Shown piece after piece: positions 8,304 through 17,609 of a stretch of DNA of 64,000 nt. The position numbers and the translations under genes are program-made. Under the pieces are notes generated by a model, which saw nothing but the letters and a program-made list of their open reading frames with translations, had not been told where the DNA came from and did no database searches. Where the stretch lies: assembly GCA_010692425.1 (NCBI GenBank), contig JAAHHJ010000003.1, positions 124,001-188,000 on the forward strand. Direction: 5' to 3'. Numbering within the stretch: position 1 is the first letter of the stretch; the number at the start of each line of letters is the position of its first letter. The stretch is from Symploca sp. SIO3C6 (lineage in GTDB: Bacteria > Cyanobacteriota > Cyanobacteriia > Cyanobacteriales > Coleofasciculaceae).

Positions 8304-10220
8304 CTATTTAGTTTCTGAGAACTCAGCATCAATCACATCGTCACCGCCACCTGAGCTGCTAGAGCCAGCATCAGCACCAGCACCAGCACCAGCATCGGCA
8401 CCAGCACCAGCATCACCGCCTTGTTGTTGATAGAGATTAGCGCTAATGCTATAAAGTGCTTGTTGCAACTCAGTGGTCAGAGTTTTAATCTTCTCGTCGT
8501 CTTCTTTCTCAACTGCTTCCTTTAGGTCTTTAATCAACCCTTCGATCTTGGTTTTATCAGCAGCTGGAACTTTGTCGCCCAATTCACCGAGTTGCTTCTC
8601 TGCCTGGTAGGCAAGAGAATCGGCTTGATTCTTGCGGTCAATTTTTTCGCGACGCTCTTTGTCGTTAGCGGCATTGGATTCAGCTTCCTTAACCATGCGC
8701 TCCACTTCGTCGTCAGGTAGAGTGGAAGCACCAGTAATGCTGATTGATTGCTCTTTACCGGTACCTTTGTCCTTAGCAGTGACATTGAGGATACCGTTAG
8801 CGTCAATGTCGAAGGTAACTTCAATTTGTGGAACGCCACGAGGAGCAGGAGGAATACCATCTAGACGGAAGGTCCCCAGACTCTTGTTGTCGTTGGACAT
8901 CTCACGTTCACCCTGAAGGACGTGAATTTCTACATTAGTTTGACCATCAACTGCAGTAGAGAAGGTTTCCGACTTCTTGGTAGGGATAGTGGTGTTGCGA
9001 GGAATAATCTTGGTCATGACACCACCCAAGGTTTCCACACCCAGAGACAAGGGGGTGACATCGAGCAGTAAGATATCTTTAACTTCACCAGCAAGGACAC
9101 CGCCTTGAATCGCTGCCCCTACAGCTACCACTTCATCTGGGTTAACGCTTTGGTTGGGTTCCTTACCTAGTACTCGCTCAACCAACTTTTGTACTGCGGG
9201 AATCCTGGTGGAACCGCCAACTAAGACGATTTCGTCAATAGCTCCTTTTTCGATTTTAGCGTCGCGCAGTGCGTTTTCTACAGGGATACGGCTACGGTCG
9301 ATTAAATCAGAGCAGAGTTCTTCAAACTTAGCCCGCGTCAAGTTCATATCCAGGTGCTTTGGACCTTCTTGAGTAGCGGTGATAAAGGGCAAGTTAATGT
9401 CGGCTTGAGTCACGCTGGAGAGTTCAATCTTAGCTTTTTCCGCCGCCTCGGTTAGGCGTTGGAGGGCTTGCTTGTCTTTGCGCAAGTCGATGCCTTCTGT
9501 CTTCTGAAATTCTGCAGCTAAGTAATCAACAATTTTCTTGTCGAAGTCGTCACCACCAAGGTGAGTATCACCAGAGGTTGCCAACACCTCAAAAACACCG
9601 TCGCCAACTTCAAGAATGGAAACGTCGAAGGTACCACCACCTAAGTCAAACACTAGAATGGTTTCATTGCTCTTTTTGTCTAAGCCGTAGGCAAGAGAAG
9701 CAGCGGTTGGTTCGTTGATGATCCGTAACACTTCAACCCCAGCGATCCTACCAGCATCTTTGGTAGCTTGGCGCTGAGAGTCGTTGAAGTAAGCGGGAAC
9801 AGTAATCACTGCTTGCGTAACAGTTTCACCTAGGTATTTGCTGGCGTCGTCTACGAGTTTGCGCAGTACCTGGGCAGAAATTTCCTCTGGTGCAAACTGC
9901 TTACCTTGAGCTGGGCAGTCGATTTTAACGTTTTCGCCAACCTTGAGGACTTTGTAGGAAACTTCGGTGGTTTCAGTAGTAACTTCGCTATGTCTGCGTC
10001 CTATGAAGCGTTTGACGGAGTAAAAAGTGTTTTCGGGGTTCATCACCGCTTGACGCTTAGCAATTTGACCAACTAAGCGATCGCCATTTTTGGCATAGGC
10101 TACAACTGAAGGTGTAGTCCGGAAACCTTCTGCATTAGCAATAACGGTTGGTTTACCGCCTTCCATTACTGCTACACAGGAGTTAGTTGTACCTAAATCA
10201 ATTCCAACAACTTTTGCCAT
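8304..10220 (-). CDS. dnaK: Molecular chaperone DnaK (Hsp70)
   Basis: This 638-residue ATP-dependent chaperone has the nucleotide-binding domain signatures [40 protein letters not shown] and [20 protein letters not shown], followed by the substrate-binding domain ([17 protein letters not shown]). The C-terminal lid is followed by a low-complexity Gly/Ala/Asp tail built from AGAGAD-like units, then serines and glycines, and ends [12 protein letters not shown]. Full length for the family. No dnaJ or grpE is adjacent. I looked upstream for a CIRCE-type inverted repeat (TTAGCACTC) and did not find one. A GGGGGGG tract lies at about 10374-10381 in the leader. Confidence 0.97.
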   Translation of the reverse strand: MAKVVGIDLGTTNSCVAVMEGGKPTVIANAEGFRTTPSVVAYAKNGDRLVGQIAKRQAVMNPENTFYSVKRFIGRRHSEVTTETTEVSYKVLKVGENVKIDCPAQGKQFAPEEISAQVLRKLVDDASKYLGETVTQAVITVPAYFNDSQRQATKDAGRIAGVEVLRIINEPTAASLAYGLDKKSNETILVFDLGGGTFDVSILEVGDGVFEVLATSGDTHLGGDDFDKKIVDYLAAEFQKTEGIDLRKDKQALQRLTEAAEKAKIELSSVTQADINLPFITATQEGPKHLDMNLTRAKFEELCSDLIDRSRIPVENALRDAKIEKGAIDEIVLVGGSTRIPAVQKLVERVLGKEPNQSVNPDEVVAVGAAIQGGVLAGEVKDILLLDVTPLSLGVETLGGVMTKIIPRNTTIPTKKSETFSTAVDGQTNVEIHVLQGEREMSNDNKSLGTFRLDGIPPAPRGVPQIEVTFDIDANGILNVTAKDKGTGKEQSISITGASTLPDDEVERMVKEAESNAANDKERREKIDRKNQADSLAYQAEKQLGELGDKVPAADKTKIEGLIKDLKEAVEKEDDEKIKTLTTELQQALYSISANLYQQQGGDAGAGADAGAGAGADAGSSSSGGGDDVIDAEFSETK

Positions 10221-10590
10221 AGGAGTCTTCCAGGTTCTTTTAACTACGAATATTGGTGGGTTTGGGGAGCTTCATGAAACCATCGGAGGGTTTTAGCAAC
10301 AGCTTTTTCCAGCTTTAACACCATTGATTTTGATACCGATCTCTATACTGATCACGGTTAGTCTGTCTCATGAAGGGGGGGTTCCCGAACCTGAGACTGG
10401 ACGGTTGGGTCATTAGAGCGATTACCACCTTCTTTCTCCCCTGCAGTGCTGCTGGCATTTGTGTACTGCATACTGCTGATTGCTTTTACTGTGTCTAATG
10501 TAAGAAAATCAATGACTTTCGGTATTGGGGCGAACCGTAAAGATTTAGTTGTGTTTGCCGTCTTTTGCTGCTATGCCATGGAGGAGGGGG

Positions 10591-10622
10591 AGATGGGGAG
10601 ATGGGGAGATGGGGAGATGGGG
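10591..10622. repeat. Octamer tandem repeat (AGATGGGG)4
   Basis: Four consecutive AGATGGGG units lie between dnaK and gdhA and are followed by related degenerate purine-rich sequence. The same unit is found at 13276-13303, in degenerate form near 17280 and 60255, and on the opposite strand at 37229-37293. Two short open frames across it (10446-10740) are artefacts of the repeat. Confidence 0.85.
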
Positions 10623-10736
10623 GGAGAGGGAGATAGGATTTTTATGTATATTTTACTATTTTTTCCCAACACTTCCTATCCTTTCTTCCCCCTTCTCTTA
10701 TAAATCTCATAAAGAAGTTAACTTCTGTGGCAAGAG

Positions 10737-12023
10737 TTAACTATTAATGTAGTAATCTCTGGTACCACCAGCATCTAGGGATTCTCCAAGCCGATTTAGA
10801 GCATGGATATAGGCTGCTGTCCGCATTGAAACATCCAGTTCCTGAGTGAGTGACCAAATTTTTTCAGTCTCTTCCACCATTTTTTCTTTCAGAAGCTGAT
10901 TGACTTCCCCTAACTTCCAATAATGTCCACTCCTGTTTTGTAGCCATTCAAAATAACTAACAGTGACACCACCAGCATTGATTAAAATATCAGGAAAAAC
11001 GTAAATTCCCTTGGCTTCTAAAACTTTGTCAGCGGCAGAATTTGTCGGACCATTAGCTACTTCAAAGATATATTTTGCTTTGATATTATTGACGTTTTCT
11101 TCAGTGATTTGATTTTCTAAAGCAGCTGGAATTAAGATATCAACATCTAAAGCTAACAGCTCTTGATTGGTCAAGACTTCATGTTCAACAATGTTGCAGA
11201 CGCTGCCTTTACAGTAGACAGCTTTTATTCCTTTAGCGGCTGTTTTATATTGCCGAATGCTAGGAATATCTAGTCCTTTTTTTGAATAAATTGCTCCTTG
11301 AGAATCACTGACGGCGACTACTTTATAACCAGCTTGAGAAAGCAATTGTGCCAGTACTGCACCAACCTTGCCGAAACCCTGTACGGCAACTGTACATTGG
11401 CTTGGGTGTTGGTCAAATTTGGGCATTAGTGATTGAATTGCGAAAAAAGCACCAGTAGCGGTAGCCTCATTACGACCAATACTTCCCCCAATCGAAAGCG
11501 GTTTGCCCGTAACAACTGCTAGGTCAATGCGACGGCGGATGATGCAATATTGATCCATCATCCAGCCCATGATCATTGAGTTAGTGTAAACATCTGGAGC
11601 GAGAATATCTACATCAGGTCCAATAAAGTCAGCGACCGCATCTATGTAACCACGACTTAAACGTTCTAATTCTAGTTTTGATAATTCTTTAGGATTGAGT
11701 GTAATTCCACCTTTGCCACCACCAAATGGTAAATTGAGAACGGCACATTTAAAAGTCATCCAAAACGCCAATGATTGGACTTCATCGAGGGTAACATTAG
11801 GGTGATAGCGCACACCGCCTTTAGCTGGACCTCTAGTGTTGTCATAGCGTACCCGATAGCCCTGAAAGATTCTTAAGGAACCATCATCCATACGGACTGG
11901 AATTGAAACACTCAAACTGGCTTTTGGGTACTTCAAGCGTTCAATCGCATCCTCAGAAACTGAGACATATTTCATTGCTGTTTCCAGTCTTTTACTGGCA
12001 TCTGCAAATAATGAATCAGACAT
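10737..12023 (-). CDS. gdhA: Glu/Leu/Phe/Val dehydrogenase (glutamate dehydrogenase)
   Basis: This 428-residue oxidoreductase interconverts glutamate and 2-oxoglutarate plus ammonia with NAD(P). Motifs include the substrate-binding MTFKCAVLNLPFGGGKGGI with its catalytic Lys, LAPDVYTNSMIMGWMMDQ, VTGKPLSIGGSIGRNEATA and the Rossmann loop TVAVQGFGKVGAVLAQLL. The C-terminal half has LINAGGVTVSYFEWLQN. Length matches hexameric GDHs of 420-450 residues. It is monocistronic, with 620 bp free upstream containing a long dyad (12347-12386). Cofactor preference is not readable with confidence. Confidence 0.93.
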   Translation of the reverse strand: MSDSLFADASKRLETAMKYVSVSEDAIERLKYPKASLSVSIPVRMDDGSLRIFQGYRVRYDNTRGPAKGGVRYHPNVTLDEVQSLAFWMTFKCAVLNLPFGGGKGGITLNPKELSKLELERLSRGYIDAVADFIGPDVDILAPDVYTNSMIMGWMMDQYCIIRRRIDLAVVTGKPLSIGGSIGRNEATATGAFFAIQSLMPKFDQHPSQCTVAVQGFGKVGAVLAQLLSQAGYKVVAVSDSQGAIYSKKGLDIPSIRQYKTAAKGIKAVYCKGSVCNIVEHEVLTNQELLALDVDILIPAALENQITEENVNNIKAKYIFEVANGPTNSAADKVLEAKGIYVFPDILINAGGVTVSYFEWLQNRSGHYWKLGEVNQLLKEKMVEETEKIWSLTQELDVSMRTAAYIHALNRLGESLDAGGTRDYYINS

Positions 12024-12646
12024 TTTACAGCTTCTCCTTTAACTTGACTAAACTGAGATGAAGGTTCTATTCCTAGGGAAGATGAAAACGAGAGTCATTA
12101 AATCGAAACTGCCAGCTTTGCCAGATGACTTACCAAATCTAAATCTCTAGGAAGAGAATTTGTCGAACTACCAAATCACAGTGCCAGTCAAGTATTATTT
12201 TGTCGTTGTTGATAACCGCCAGTTTCCTAGTAGACGAGTAATTGTGCTTGTGTTTAAGCCTAACCACTGCTCGCTCCTCACTAAGAACTAGGGAACTGGC
12301 ACTTAACAAGAGTACTTCATTAATTATTTCATCTGACTCAATTAAATAACACTTAAGCGTAACTATATGTTACTTATATTGTGTTAAGTTATAATCGGGA
12401 TTGTTTAACAATTTTAGACAATAACTGCTGTTGCTGATGATTGCACCTTCATTTTGTGCTGACACACAAGAGGACAGTCGGCAGCAATTGAGGAAGTGGT
12501 CTATCTCGGTAGTGAGCGTGCCTAGGAAGCTGGCTGCGTAATTACCACAACGGCTGTTTCTCTCCAGAAAAAATAAGTATCAATAATCAAAATATAAATT
12601 TCTGTGTTTAGGAGCAAAGTAACGAGGTATCCAGCGGTTTTTTTAG
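12024..12646. other. Gene-free intergenic region between gdhA and the DUF4126 gene
   Basis: No gene is seen. It holds a long inverted repeat at 12347-12386 and, around 12176-12304, AGTGCCAGT facing ACTGGCACT about 115 bp apart. The genes on each side point away from it, so both promoters are expected here. Confidence 0.6.
12347..12395 (+). promoter_or_regulatory. Extended dyad (possible operator) next to a TATAAT box
   Basis: The arrangement is TAACAC, 6 bases, GTAAC, TATAT, GTTAC, 7 bases, GTGTTA (12347-12386): two nested perfect inverted repeats sharing one centre. A perfect TATAAT follows at 12390-12395 on the plus strand. The spacing GTA-N9-TAC is one base longer than the NtcA consensus (GTA-N8-TAC), so I do not call it an NtcA site. 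Another dimeric regulator is more likely. It could serve gdhA (divergent) or the DUF4126 gene. Confidence 0.45.
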
Positions 12647-13225
12647 ATGATTGAACTTTTAGCAGCACTGTCAGTTTCGGCGGCAGCAGGAATGAGAATT
12701 GCCCTGCCCCTGTTAGTAATTGGTCTGTGGCATAGTGATCAACTTTGGTCTAGTGTGCCACTGCTGTCTCTGATTAATCCATCGGTCTTATTAGGTATCC
12801 TCACCAGTTGTTCATTGTTTGAACTATGTGCCTCCAAAAAGCTTTTGGGACAACGCTTCTTACAACTTTCTCAGCTGCTATTGAGTCCTATTGTCGGAGC
12901 CATTATGGGCATTGCCATCGCCCAAGCAGCCCAAGCACCAACTGCCTTCGTCTGGATAGTTGGTATTGTTAGCAGTTTATTAGCACTGGTACTCCAATTA
13001 GTTCAGGTTGGCTGGTTCTATCGTCTGCGGGGTTTGCCACTATGGGCTGTTTGGATTCAAGATTTTTTGTGTATTGCTCTAGTAATCTTTGCCTTTGATG
13101 CCCCACATCAAGGGGGATTAATTGCTTTAATCCTCTTATGGCTAGCAATTCGCAGTTCTCAACAGTGGTATCGCTGGTATTTGGGAAAAAATTCTAATCT
13201 CAAGCGTCGTCGCAGCTTGAGGTAG
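12647..13225 (+). CDS. DUF4126 family membrane protein
   Basis: This 192-residue protein has about five hydrophobic segments (for example LAALSVSAAAGMRIALPLLV, then ILLGILTSCSLF, LLLSPIVGAIMGIAIAQAA and FVWIVGIVSSLLALVLQL). The start with an SAAAGxRxxLPLL segment is characteristic of DUF4126. Function is unknown; it is predicted to lie in the cytoplasmic or thylakoid membrane. The C-terminus is basic (LKRRRSLR). It stands alone on the plus strand and is followed by an octamer repeat array. Confidence 0.75.
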   Translation: MIELLAALSVSAAAGMRIALPLLVIGLWHSDQLWSSVPLLSLINPSVLLGILTSCSLFELCASKKLLGQRFLQLSQLLLSPIVGAIMGIAIAQAAQAPTAFVWIVGIVSSLLALVLQLVQVGWFYRLRGLPLWAVWIQDFLCIALVIFAFDAPHQGGLIALILLWLAIRSSQQWYRWYLGKNSNLKRRRSLR

Positions 13226-13275
13226 TCAGTCAATATTTAATTTGCTATCTCATTCATATAGAAAGGAAGAGGGGG

Positions 13276-13303
13276 AGATGGGGAGATGGGGAGATGGGGA
13301 GAT
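13276..13303. repeat. Octamer tandem repeat (AGATGGGG)3-4
   Basis: Three AGATGGGG units plus a partial unit. A short segment after it (CCTTCTGCCTTGGAGCCTCC, about 13318-13338) resembles the interior of the MITE-like element of copies B and C, but the terminal repeats are absent. Confidence 0.8.
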
Positions 13304-13465
13304 GATTTTGATAAACCTTCTGCCTTGGAGCCTCCTGCCTTTAGTGGGGAGATGGGCAGAGGAGGAGAATCCTTAAATACTTGAACTCCGCTAAGATCAT
13401 AACTCTACCCACTCAAGCTGAGGCTGTAAGCTGGGGATTGTCTTCCTTAAAATACCTTGGATGTG

Positions 13466-14548
13466 ATGAGAGCGAACAATAAAAATGTGATCAATACTAA
13501 ATCACTTTCTTTGCCACCCCTACCGCTACAACGTCCCTTATTAATGATTGGTCACGGCACCAGAGATCAAAAAGGGTGTCAGACTTTCCTCGATTTTGCC
13601 AAAACTTATCACGCTCTCGACCCATCTCGACCAGTCGTGCCCTGTTTTTTGGAACTTACAGACCCGACAATTCAAAAGGGAGTAGACCAATGTGTGGAAC
13701 AAGGTTATACCGAAATTTCAGCTTTACCAATTCTGCTATTTGCAGCCCGACACAACAAATTTGACGTTACTAATGAGTTAGACCAAGCCAGAGCAAGATA
13801 TCCCCAACTAAAGTTTTACTATGGGCGTCATTTTGGGATTACAAATTCGATTGTGGACTTATGGCGCCAGCGACTTGCCGAGCTTGATCAACCTTTAGGG
13901 AAGCAGGAAATATCTGAACTACTTAGTCCTTCCTTACCAATCTCTAATATTCCAAGTTTGCCTTCTCAGGCTTCCACCAACCAACCAACCAACATCCATA
14001 ATCGCCAAGATACTGTTTTGCTATTTGTGGGGCGTGGCTCCTCTGATCCCGATGCCAATGGCGATGTCTACAAAATGGCTCGTATTCTCTGGGAAGGGAG
14101 CGGTTATAAAACTGTTGAAACGTGTTTTATCGGCATTACTCATCCTCGTCTAGAAGAAGGCTTCCGTCGTGCCAGACTCTATCAACCCAGGCGGATTATT
14201 GTGGTGCCATACTTCCTATTTACAGGTGTTCTAGTCAAAAAGATTTTTGCAATCACAGCCCAGCAACAGGAGCAATATCCAGAAATTACGATCAACTGTC
14301 TGCCGGAAATGGGTATCCAACCTCAGTTACTATCTATTCTTAGGGAACGAGAAATTGAAACTCAACTGGGGCAGGTGCAGATGAATTGTCAGATGTGTAA
14401 GTTTCGACTCTCAGCAGTTAGTCACGGACATTCCCACAACCATCATCACCATCAAGGGCATGATCATGACCATTCTCACTCCCACAATGCTCCAGACCCT
14501 TATGCAGATGTAGAACAATACCACCAGCGCATTTGGCAATTGCCCTAG
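13466..14548 (+). CDS. sirB: Sirohydrochlorin chelatase (SirB/CbiX type)
   Basis: This protein of about 360 residues inserts a divalent metal (Fe for siroheme, Co for cobalamin) into sirohydrochlorin. It has two CbiX halves: [20 protein letters not shown] with the metal-binding His, ending in the [14 protein letters not shown] helix, and [20 protein letters not shown] with [16 protein letters not shown] Cys pair (MNCQMCKF) is followed by a very His-rich stretch at about residues 318-342 ([20 protein letters not shown]), probably for metal storage or loading. ATG at 13466 is preferred over an upstream TTG at 13457. Fe versus Co specificity is undecided. Confidence 0.9.
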   Translation: MRANNKNVINTKSLSLPPLPLQRPLLMIGHGTRDQKGCQTFLDFAKTYHALDPSRPVVPCFLELTDPTIQKGVDQCVEQGYTEISALPILLFAARHNKFDVTNELDQARARYPQLKFYYGRHFGITNSIVDLWRQRLAELDQPLGKQEISELLSPSLPISNIPSLPSQASTNQPTNIHNRQDTVLLFVGRGSSDPDANGDVYKMARILWEGSGYKTVETCFIGITHPRLEEGFRRARLYQPRRIIVVPYFLFTGVLVKKIFAITAQQQEQYPEITINCLPEMGIQPQLLSILREREIETQLGQVQMNCQMCKFRLSAVSHGHSHNHHHHQGHDHDHSHSHNAPDPYADVEQYHQRIWQLP

Positions 14549-14557
14549 CTATTATTA

Positions 14558-14584
14558 CTCTTGCCAAAGAATATTTGGCAAGAG
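14558..14584. terminator. Perfect 11-bp hairpin between sirB and sipA
   Basis: CTCTTGCCAAA and TTTGGCAAGAG flank a five-base loop. No U-run follows, so it may be a weak terminator, a processing site or a stabilising stem between the two plus-strand genes. Confidence 0.5.
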
Positions 14585-14624
14585 ATGGGAAAAAGGTAAA
14601 AGAATAATAAATAACAGATAATCT

Positions 14625-14882
14625 ATGTCTACAGAATTTAAGGTTGGCGATCGCGTTCGGGTAATCAAACTACCACCCTATGTCAAAACAGCTGAACCTA
14701 TGCCAATGTTGCGACCGCCTGAGGTAATTCACATCGGGGAAGAAGGCGTGATTCTGGATCGACGTCCAGGAGGATATTGGGGAGTTCGCTTTGCCAAAGG
14801 AGCCTTTCTTCTAGATAGCCAATATCTAGAAGCTGTAACAATTACATCTGAAAAGACTGACCCAATGGAGGAGTCATCTTGA
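14625..14882 (+). CDS. sipA: SipA, NblS-interacting regulator (DUF3148)
   Basis: This 85-residue SH3-like protein is found in cyanobacteria. It binds the ATPase domain of the histidine kinase NblS (Hik33), which controls responses to high light and nutrient stress. The conserved core is all visible: FKVGDRVRVIKLPPYVKTAE, PMPMLRPPEVIHIGEEGV and RRPGGYWGVRFAKGAFLLDS. Length is typical. It lies between the chelatase and the glycosyl-1-phosphate transferase genes with no obvious operon. nblS itself is not in the window. Confidence 0.88.
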   Translation: MSTEFKVGDRVRVIKLPPYVKTAEPMPMLRPPEVIHIGEEGVILDRRPGGYWGVRFAKGAFLLDSQYLEAVTITSEKTDPMEESS

Positions 14883-15047
14883 CCTCCGCTAGGGTAATGG
14901 GTCTCCTGGGTATAACTAATAAGAATTTTTTATAGATAAAAACTAGACAGAAATCCGGAAATGTGCTGCTTCCTTGGTAAAGGTTAGCGTGACCCTGAGA
15001 AGGGAATGCAAGCTTAGAAGTATCTTACCAGATGAGCGGCTATAATA

Positions 15048-16340
15048 ATGCTCAAAATAAACATTCTAGCCATGAAGGCGGCAGAAACTAATGTGTATAA
15101 CCTCCTTCAGTCGATTGATATTGCTCACTCCGGTTACATTAACTGGCTAGGTGTAATATTCGCTTTTGGATTAACCTGGGTAGTTACCTGGTATTTGATG
15201 CCAGCAGTGCGCTCTTTTGCTTTAAAGGAAAGCATAGGTTGGGCAGATAAACCCAACTCACGGCGACTCAACCAAAAGCCCTTAGCTAACGCAGGAGGCT
15301 TAACTATCTATACTGCTGTAATTGCTACAGTAGTCGTGGCAAGCCTATTAGGGCTAATTGATTTCGAGGCTGTCTCATCTAAGGGGCTGATGATTCTCTT
15401 AGGAGCCTCGATTCTAGTACTATTGGGTTTTATTGACGACCAATTTGGTCTACCAGCGACCTTTCGTTTTTGGGTTCAGATTATATCCGCGCTGTTGCTC
15501 ATTGCTAGCGGTATTGTTATTGAAGTTGGTTTCGGTACTCCTATCGACCCACTGCTGTCAATTTTACTCACCTTAGTGTGGGTAGTGGGAATTACCAATG
15601 CCATTAACTTAATAGATGGAATGGATGGCTTAGCAGGTGGAGTTAGCTTTATTGCCACGATGAGCCTACTGGCTGTGGCAGTTGCATCCCCCAGTAGTGC
15701 AGTGGCAACTTTGCTCTTAGCAGCGTTGGGAGGAGCAGCACTTGGCTTCTTGCGGCATAACTTCCATCCCTCAAAAATTATTCTAGGAGATGCTGGAGCC
15801 TACTTTTTCGGCTACGTGCTATCAGCAACTAGCATTATTGGCAAACTTAAATTAAGCACTGGTTTTGCCCTGATCCCCCTAATTCTGCTTTTGCTTTTGC
15901 CAGTGCTTGATACTACCCAGGTATTTATACGGCGGTTAATTGCTGGTAAAAATCCTTTAACTACCCCCGGCAAAGATCACTTACACCATCATTTGTTGGC
16001 CTCCGGTTTTGGTCAGCGCCCCGTTGCGATAATCCTTTGGAGTGTTACTTTGCTCTCTAACTGCCTAGGGATGAAGTTACTAGGTATGGATTCTACAACA
16101 ATTTACATCACACTAGGTAGCATTATGCTGCTGTTAGGCTTTACTGTTTGGCAAAGTTTACGGGAAACAGATCAAAACATCTGCCCAAGTTATGAACAAA
16201 GCTATTCAATTTTAACTCAAGAGTCAAATGTATTATACCCAACACCAGAAACACTATTTCCAGAAACACTATGTAAAGTTGCTGGCAAGCCAAGTAGTCC
16301 CAAGCCAACCAGCCAAGTCTTTGAAAACCTAAAATGCTGA
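15048..16340 (+). CDS. WecA/MraY-family polyprenyl-phosphate sugar-1-phosphate transferase
   Basis: This 430-residue integral membrane enzyme has about ten or eleven transmembrane helices. It attaches a (N-acetyl)hexosamine-1-phosphate to undecaprenyl phosphate, starting O-antigen, exopolysaccharide or wall polymer synthesis. Motifs of the family are seen: LGFIDDQFGLPATFRF, NAINLIDGMDGLAGGVSFIA, HPSKIILGDAGAYFFGY and KDHLHHHLLASGFGQR. These fit WecA/TagO better than MraY. An alternative start at 15072 (MKAAET) is possible. The C-terminal 60 residues are hydrophilic and not conserved in type. A nested inverted repeat follows the gene. Confidence 0.88.
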   Translation: MLKINILAMKAAETNVYNLLQSIDIAHSGYINWLGVIFAFGLTWVVTWYLMPAVRSFALKESIGWADKPNSRRLNQKPLANAGGLTIYTAVIATVVVASLLGLIDFEAVSSKGLMILLGASILVLLGFIDDQFGLPATFRFWVQIISALLLIASGIVIEVGFGTPIDPLLSILLTLVWVVGITNAINLIDGMDGLAGGVSFIATMSLLAVAVASPSSAVATLLLAALGGAALGFLRHNFHPSKIILGDAGAYFFGYVLSATSIIGKLKLSTGFALIPLILLLLLPVLDTTQVFIRRLIAGKNPLTTPGKDHLHHHLLASGFGQRPVAIILWSVTLLSNCLGMKLLGMDSTTIYITLGSIMLLLGFTVWQSLRETDQNICPSYEQSYSILTQESNVLYPTPETLFPETLCKVAGKPSSPKPTSQVFENLKC

Positions 16341-16388
16341 GAGTATAACCAGCACTATTACCTAGTAAATAAGACTTGAGAAAACAAC

Positions 16389-16440
16389 CGACATTACCGG
16401 AAATTGCTACTTACTGTCTGCTTGTTCCGGGGGTGTCGGA
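16389..16440. terminator. Nested inverted repeat downstream of the WecA-like gene
   Basis: CCGACA-TTA-CCGGAA (16389-16403) pairs with TTCCGG-GGG-TGTCGG (16426-16440): 12 of 15 pairs, the three central positions unpaired, with a 22-base loop. It starts 49 bp after the stop codon. It lacks a U-run, so it may end or protect the 3' end. No other feature is seen in the 390-bp gap 16341-16735. Confidence 0.5.
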
Positions 16441-16735
16441 ATTTAACCTGCCGTTGGAAATCAGCGTCTGTCTAAGGGTTCTAAACAATTGACCTGCTCT
16501 ACTACTGACCCTGCTAAGTCTTAGCTACTAAACCAATATTGATAGCATTGAGAATACTAGGTTTTGGTTATGATGCTGCTAAATTTTACCAGCTTTTCCC
16601 TAGTAAAATTACTTAGAAAAGATTAAATTTTGGCAGACTGACGACCTAGCTAATTGATAAAATACTTCACAGTTTTCGTGCCAACTATTAGCTAAGCTGG
16701 AATAGAGACGCCAAGTATAAAGTAGAGGCAATTTG

Positions 16736-17245
16736 ATGAACGCTGTTTCTGGGGTTGGCTCAAGACAACTCCCATGGAGAACGATAGTAATGTTTGCCCT
16801 GGGATTTTGGCTCAGTGGCAGCCTAATTCTAGACTTTGTGATCATGCCCGGTTTATCTGCTGCTGGCATGATGAGTCAAAGTGGCTTTGCAACAGCTGGC
16901 TATTCAATTTTCTGGATTTTTAATCGCATCGAGTTGCTCTGTGCGGCTTTGACCTTAGCAGGTTTATTATCCCTGCGTGGCACTTCTAATCTTTATCGTC
17001 GTGTCAGACGCTGGTCAATTTTTCTATCTGTGCTCTTGCTGGCAATTGCTATTATTTATACTTATATCATGACGCCACAGATGAGCGCTTTAGCACTACA
17101 GCTCGACCCTTGGGAAGTAGCAAGTGGAATGCCTGCTGGCATGATTGAAATGCATGAAGGCTACTGGTTACTCGAAGCCATAAAACTAATAGCAGCAACT
17201 TCAGTGCTTGGTTGGTGTTACTACGACTGGCGCACTCGGGCATAA
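16736..17245 (+). CDS. DUF4149-like four-helix membrane protein
   Basis: This 169-residue protein has four hydrophobic helices: VMFALGFWLSGSLILDFVI, FWIFNRIELLCAALTLAGLL, WSIFLSVLLLAIAIIYTYIM and LLEAIKLIAATSVLGWCYY. The F-G-L-loop-P pattern in helix 1 (SLILDFVIMPGL) and the helix 3 YTYIMTPQM segment resemble DUF4149 proteins. Function is unknown. An in-frame TTG at 16733 precedes the ATG at 16736; the ATG is chosen. It is followed by an intrinsic terminator at 17389-17418. Confidence 0.6.
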   Translation: MNAVSGVGSRQLPWRTIVMFALGFWLSGSLILDFVIMPGLSAAGMMSQSGFATAGYSIFWIFNRIELLCAALTLAGLLSLRGTSNLYRRVRRWSIFLSVLLLAIAIIYTYIMTPQMSALALQLDPWEVASGMPAGMIEMHEGYWLLEAIKLIAATSVLGWCYYDWRTRA

Positions 17246-17388
17246 GAAGATTAATTTCTCACCCATTAGTAGATATATTAGGAGAGGGAGAGAGAGAAAG
17301 ATGGGGAGATGATTAAACATTCGCCTCGTAAACTCTTGACTTGGAGACTCTTAAATTTCTTCAAGCAGTCGAAAGTTATATAATGAAT

Positions 17389-17418
17389 GCTCCTCACTTC
17401 AAGTGGGGGGCTTTTTTT
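17389..17418 (+). terminator. Intrinsic terminator
   Basis: GCTCCTCAC (17389-17397), loop TTCAA, GTGGGGGGC (17403-17411), then seven T residues. A nine-pair stem plus U-tract is a textbook rho-independent terminator for plus-strand transcription. The palindrome also resembles the end hairpins of IS200/IS605-type elements, but no such element is adjacent. Confidence 0.75.
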
Positions 17419-17609
17419 GAGTTTGATCAGCCTGCTAAAGTACAGAGAATTTATACCAAATCCAGTTTACATAGTATTGAGGTTCATGACAAAACTTTTC
17501 AGGTAAGTGAGGTGCACCGACAGGATAAACAACCTTTACTAATCAAAAACTGGTGTATGCGGAGCTTGAAAGGAACAATAAATTTTGCTACGCTCTATTA
17601 ATTTAATTT

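Noticed and set aside
10221-10440. CIRCE/HrcA operator upstream of dnaK
   Set aside because: No TTAGCACTC inverted repeat found in the leader.
12359-12373. Possible NtcA site
   Set aside because: The half-sites are GTA-N9-TAC rather than GTA-N8-TAC, and the distance to the TATAAT box does not fit class II NtcA promoters.
17341-17601. 86-codon plus-strand frame starting with TTG
   Set aside because: It crosses an intrinsic terminator hairpin with U-run at 17389-17418 and resembles no protein.
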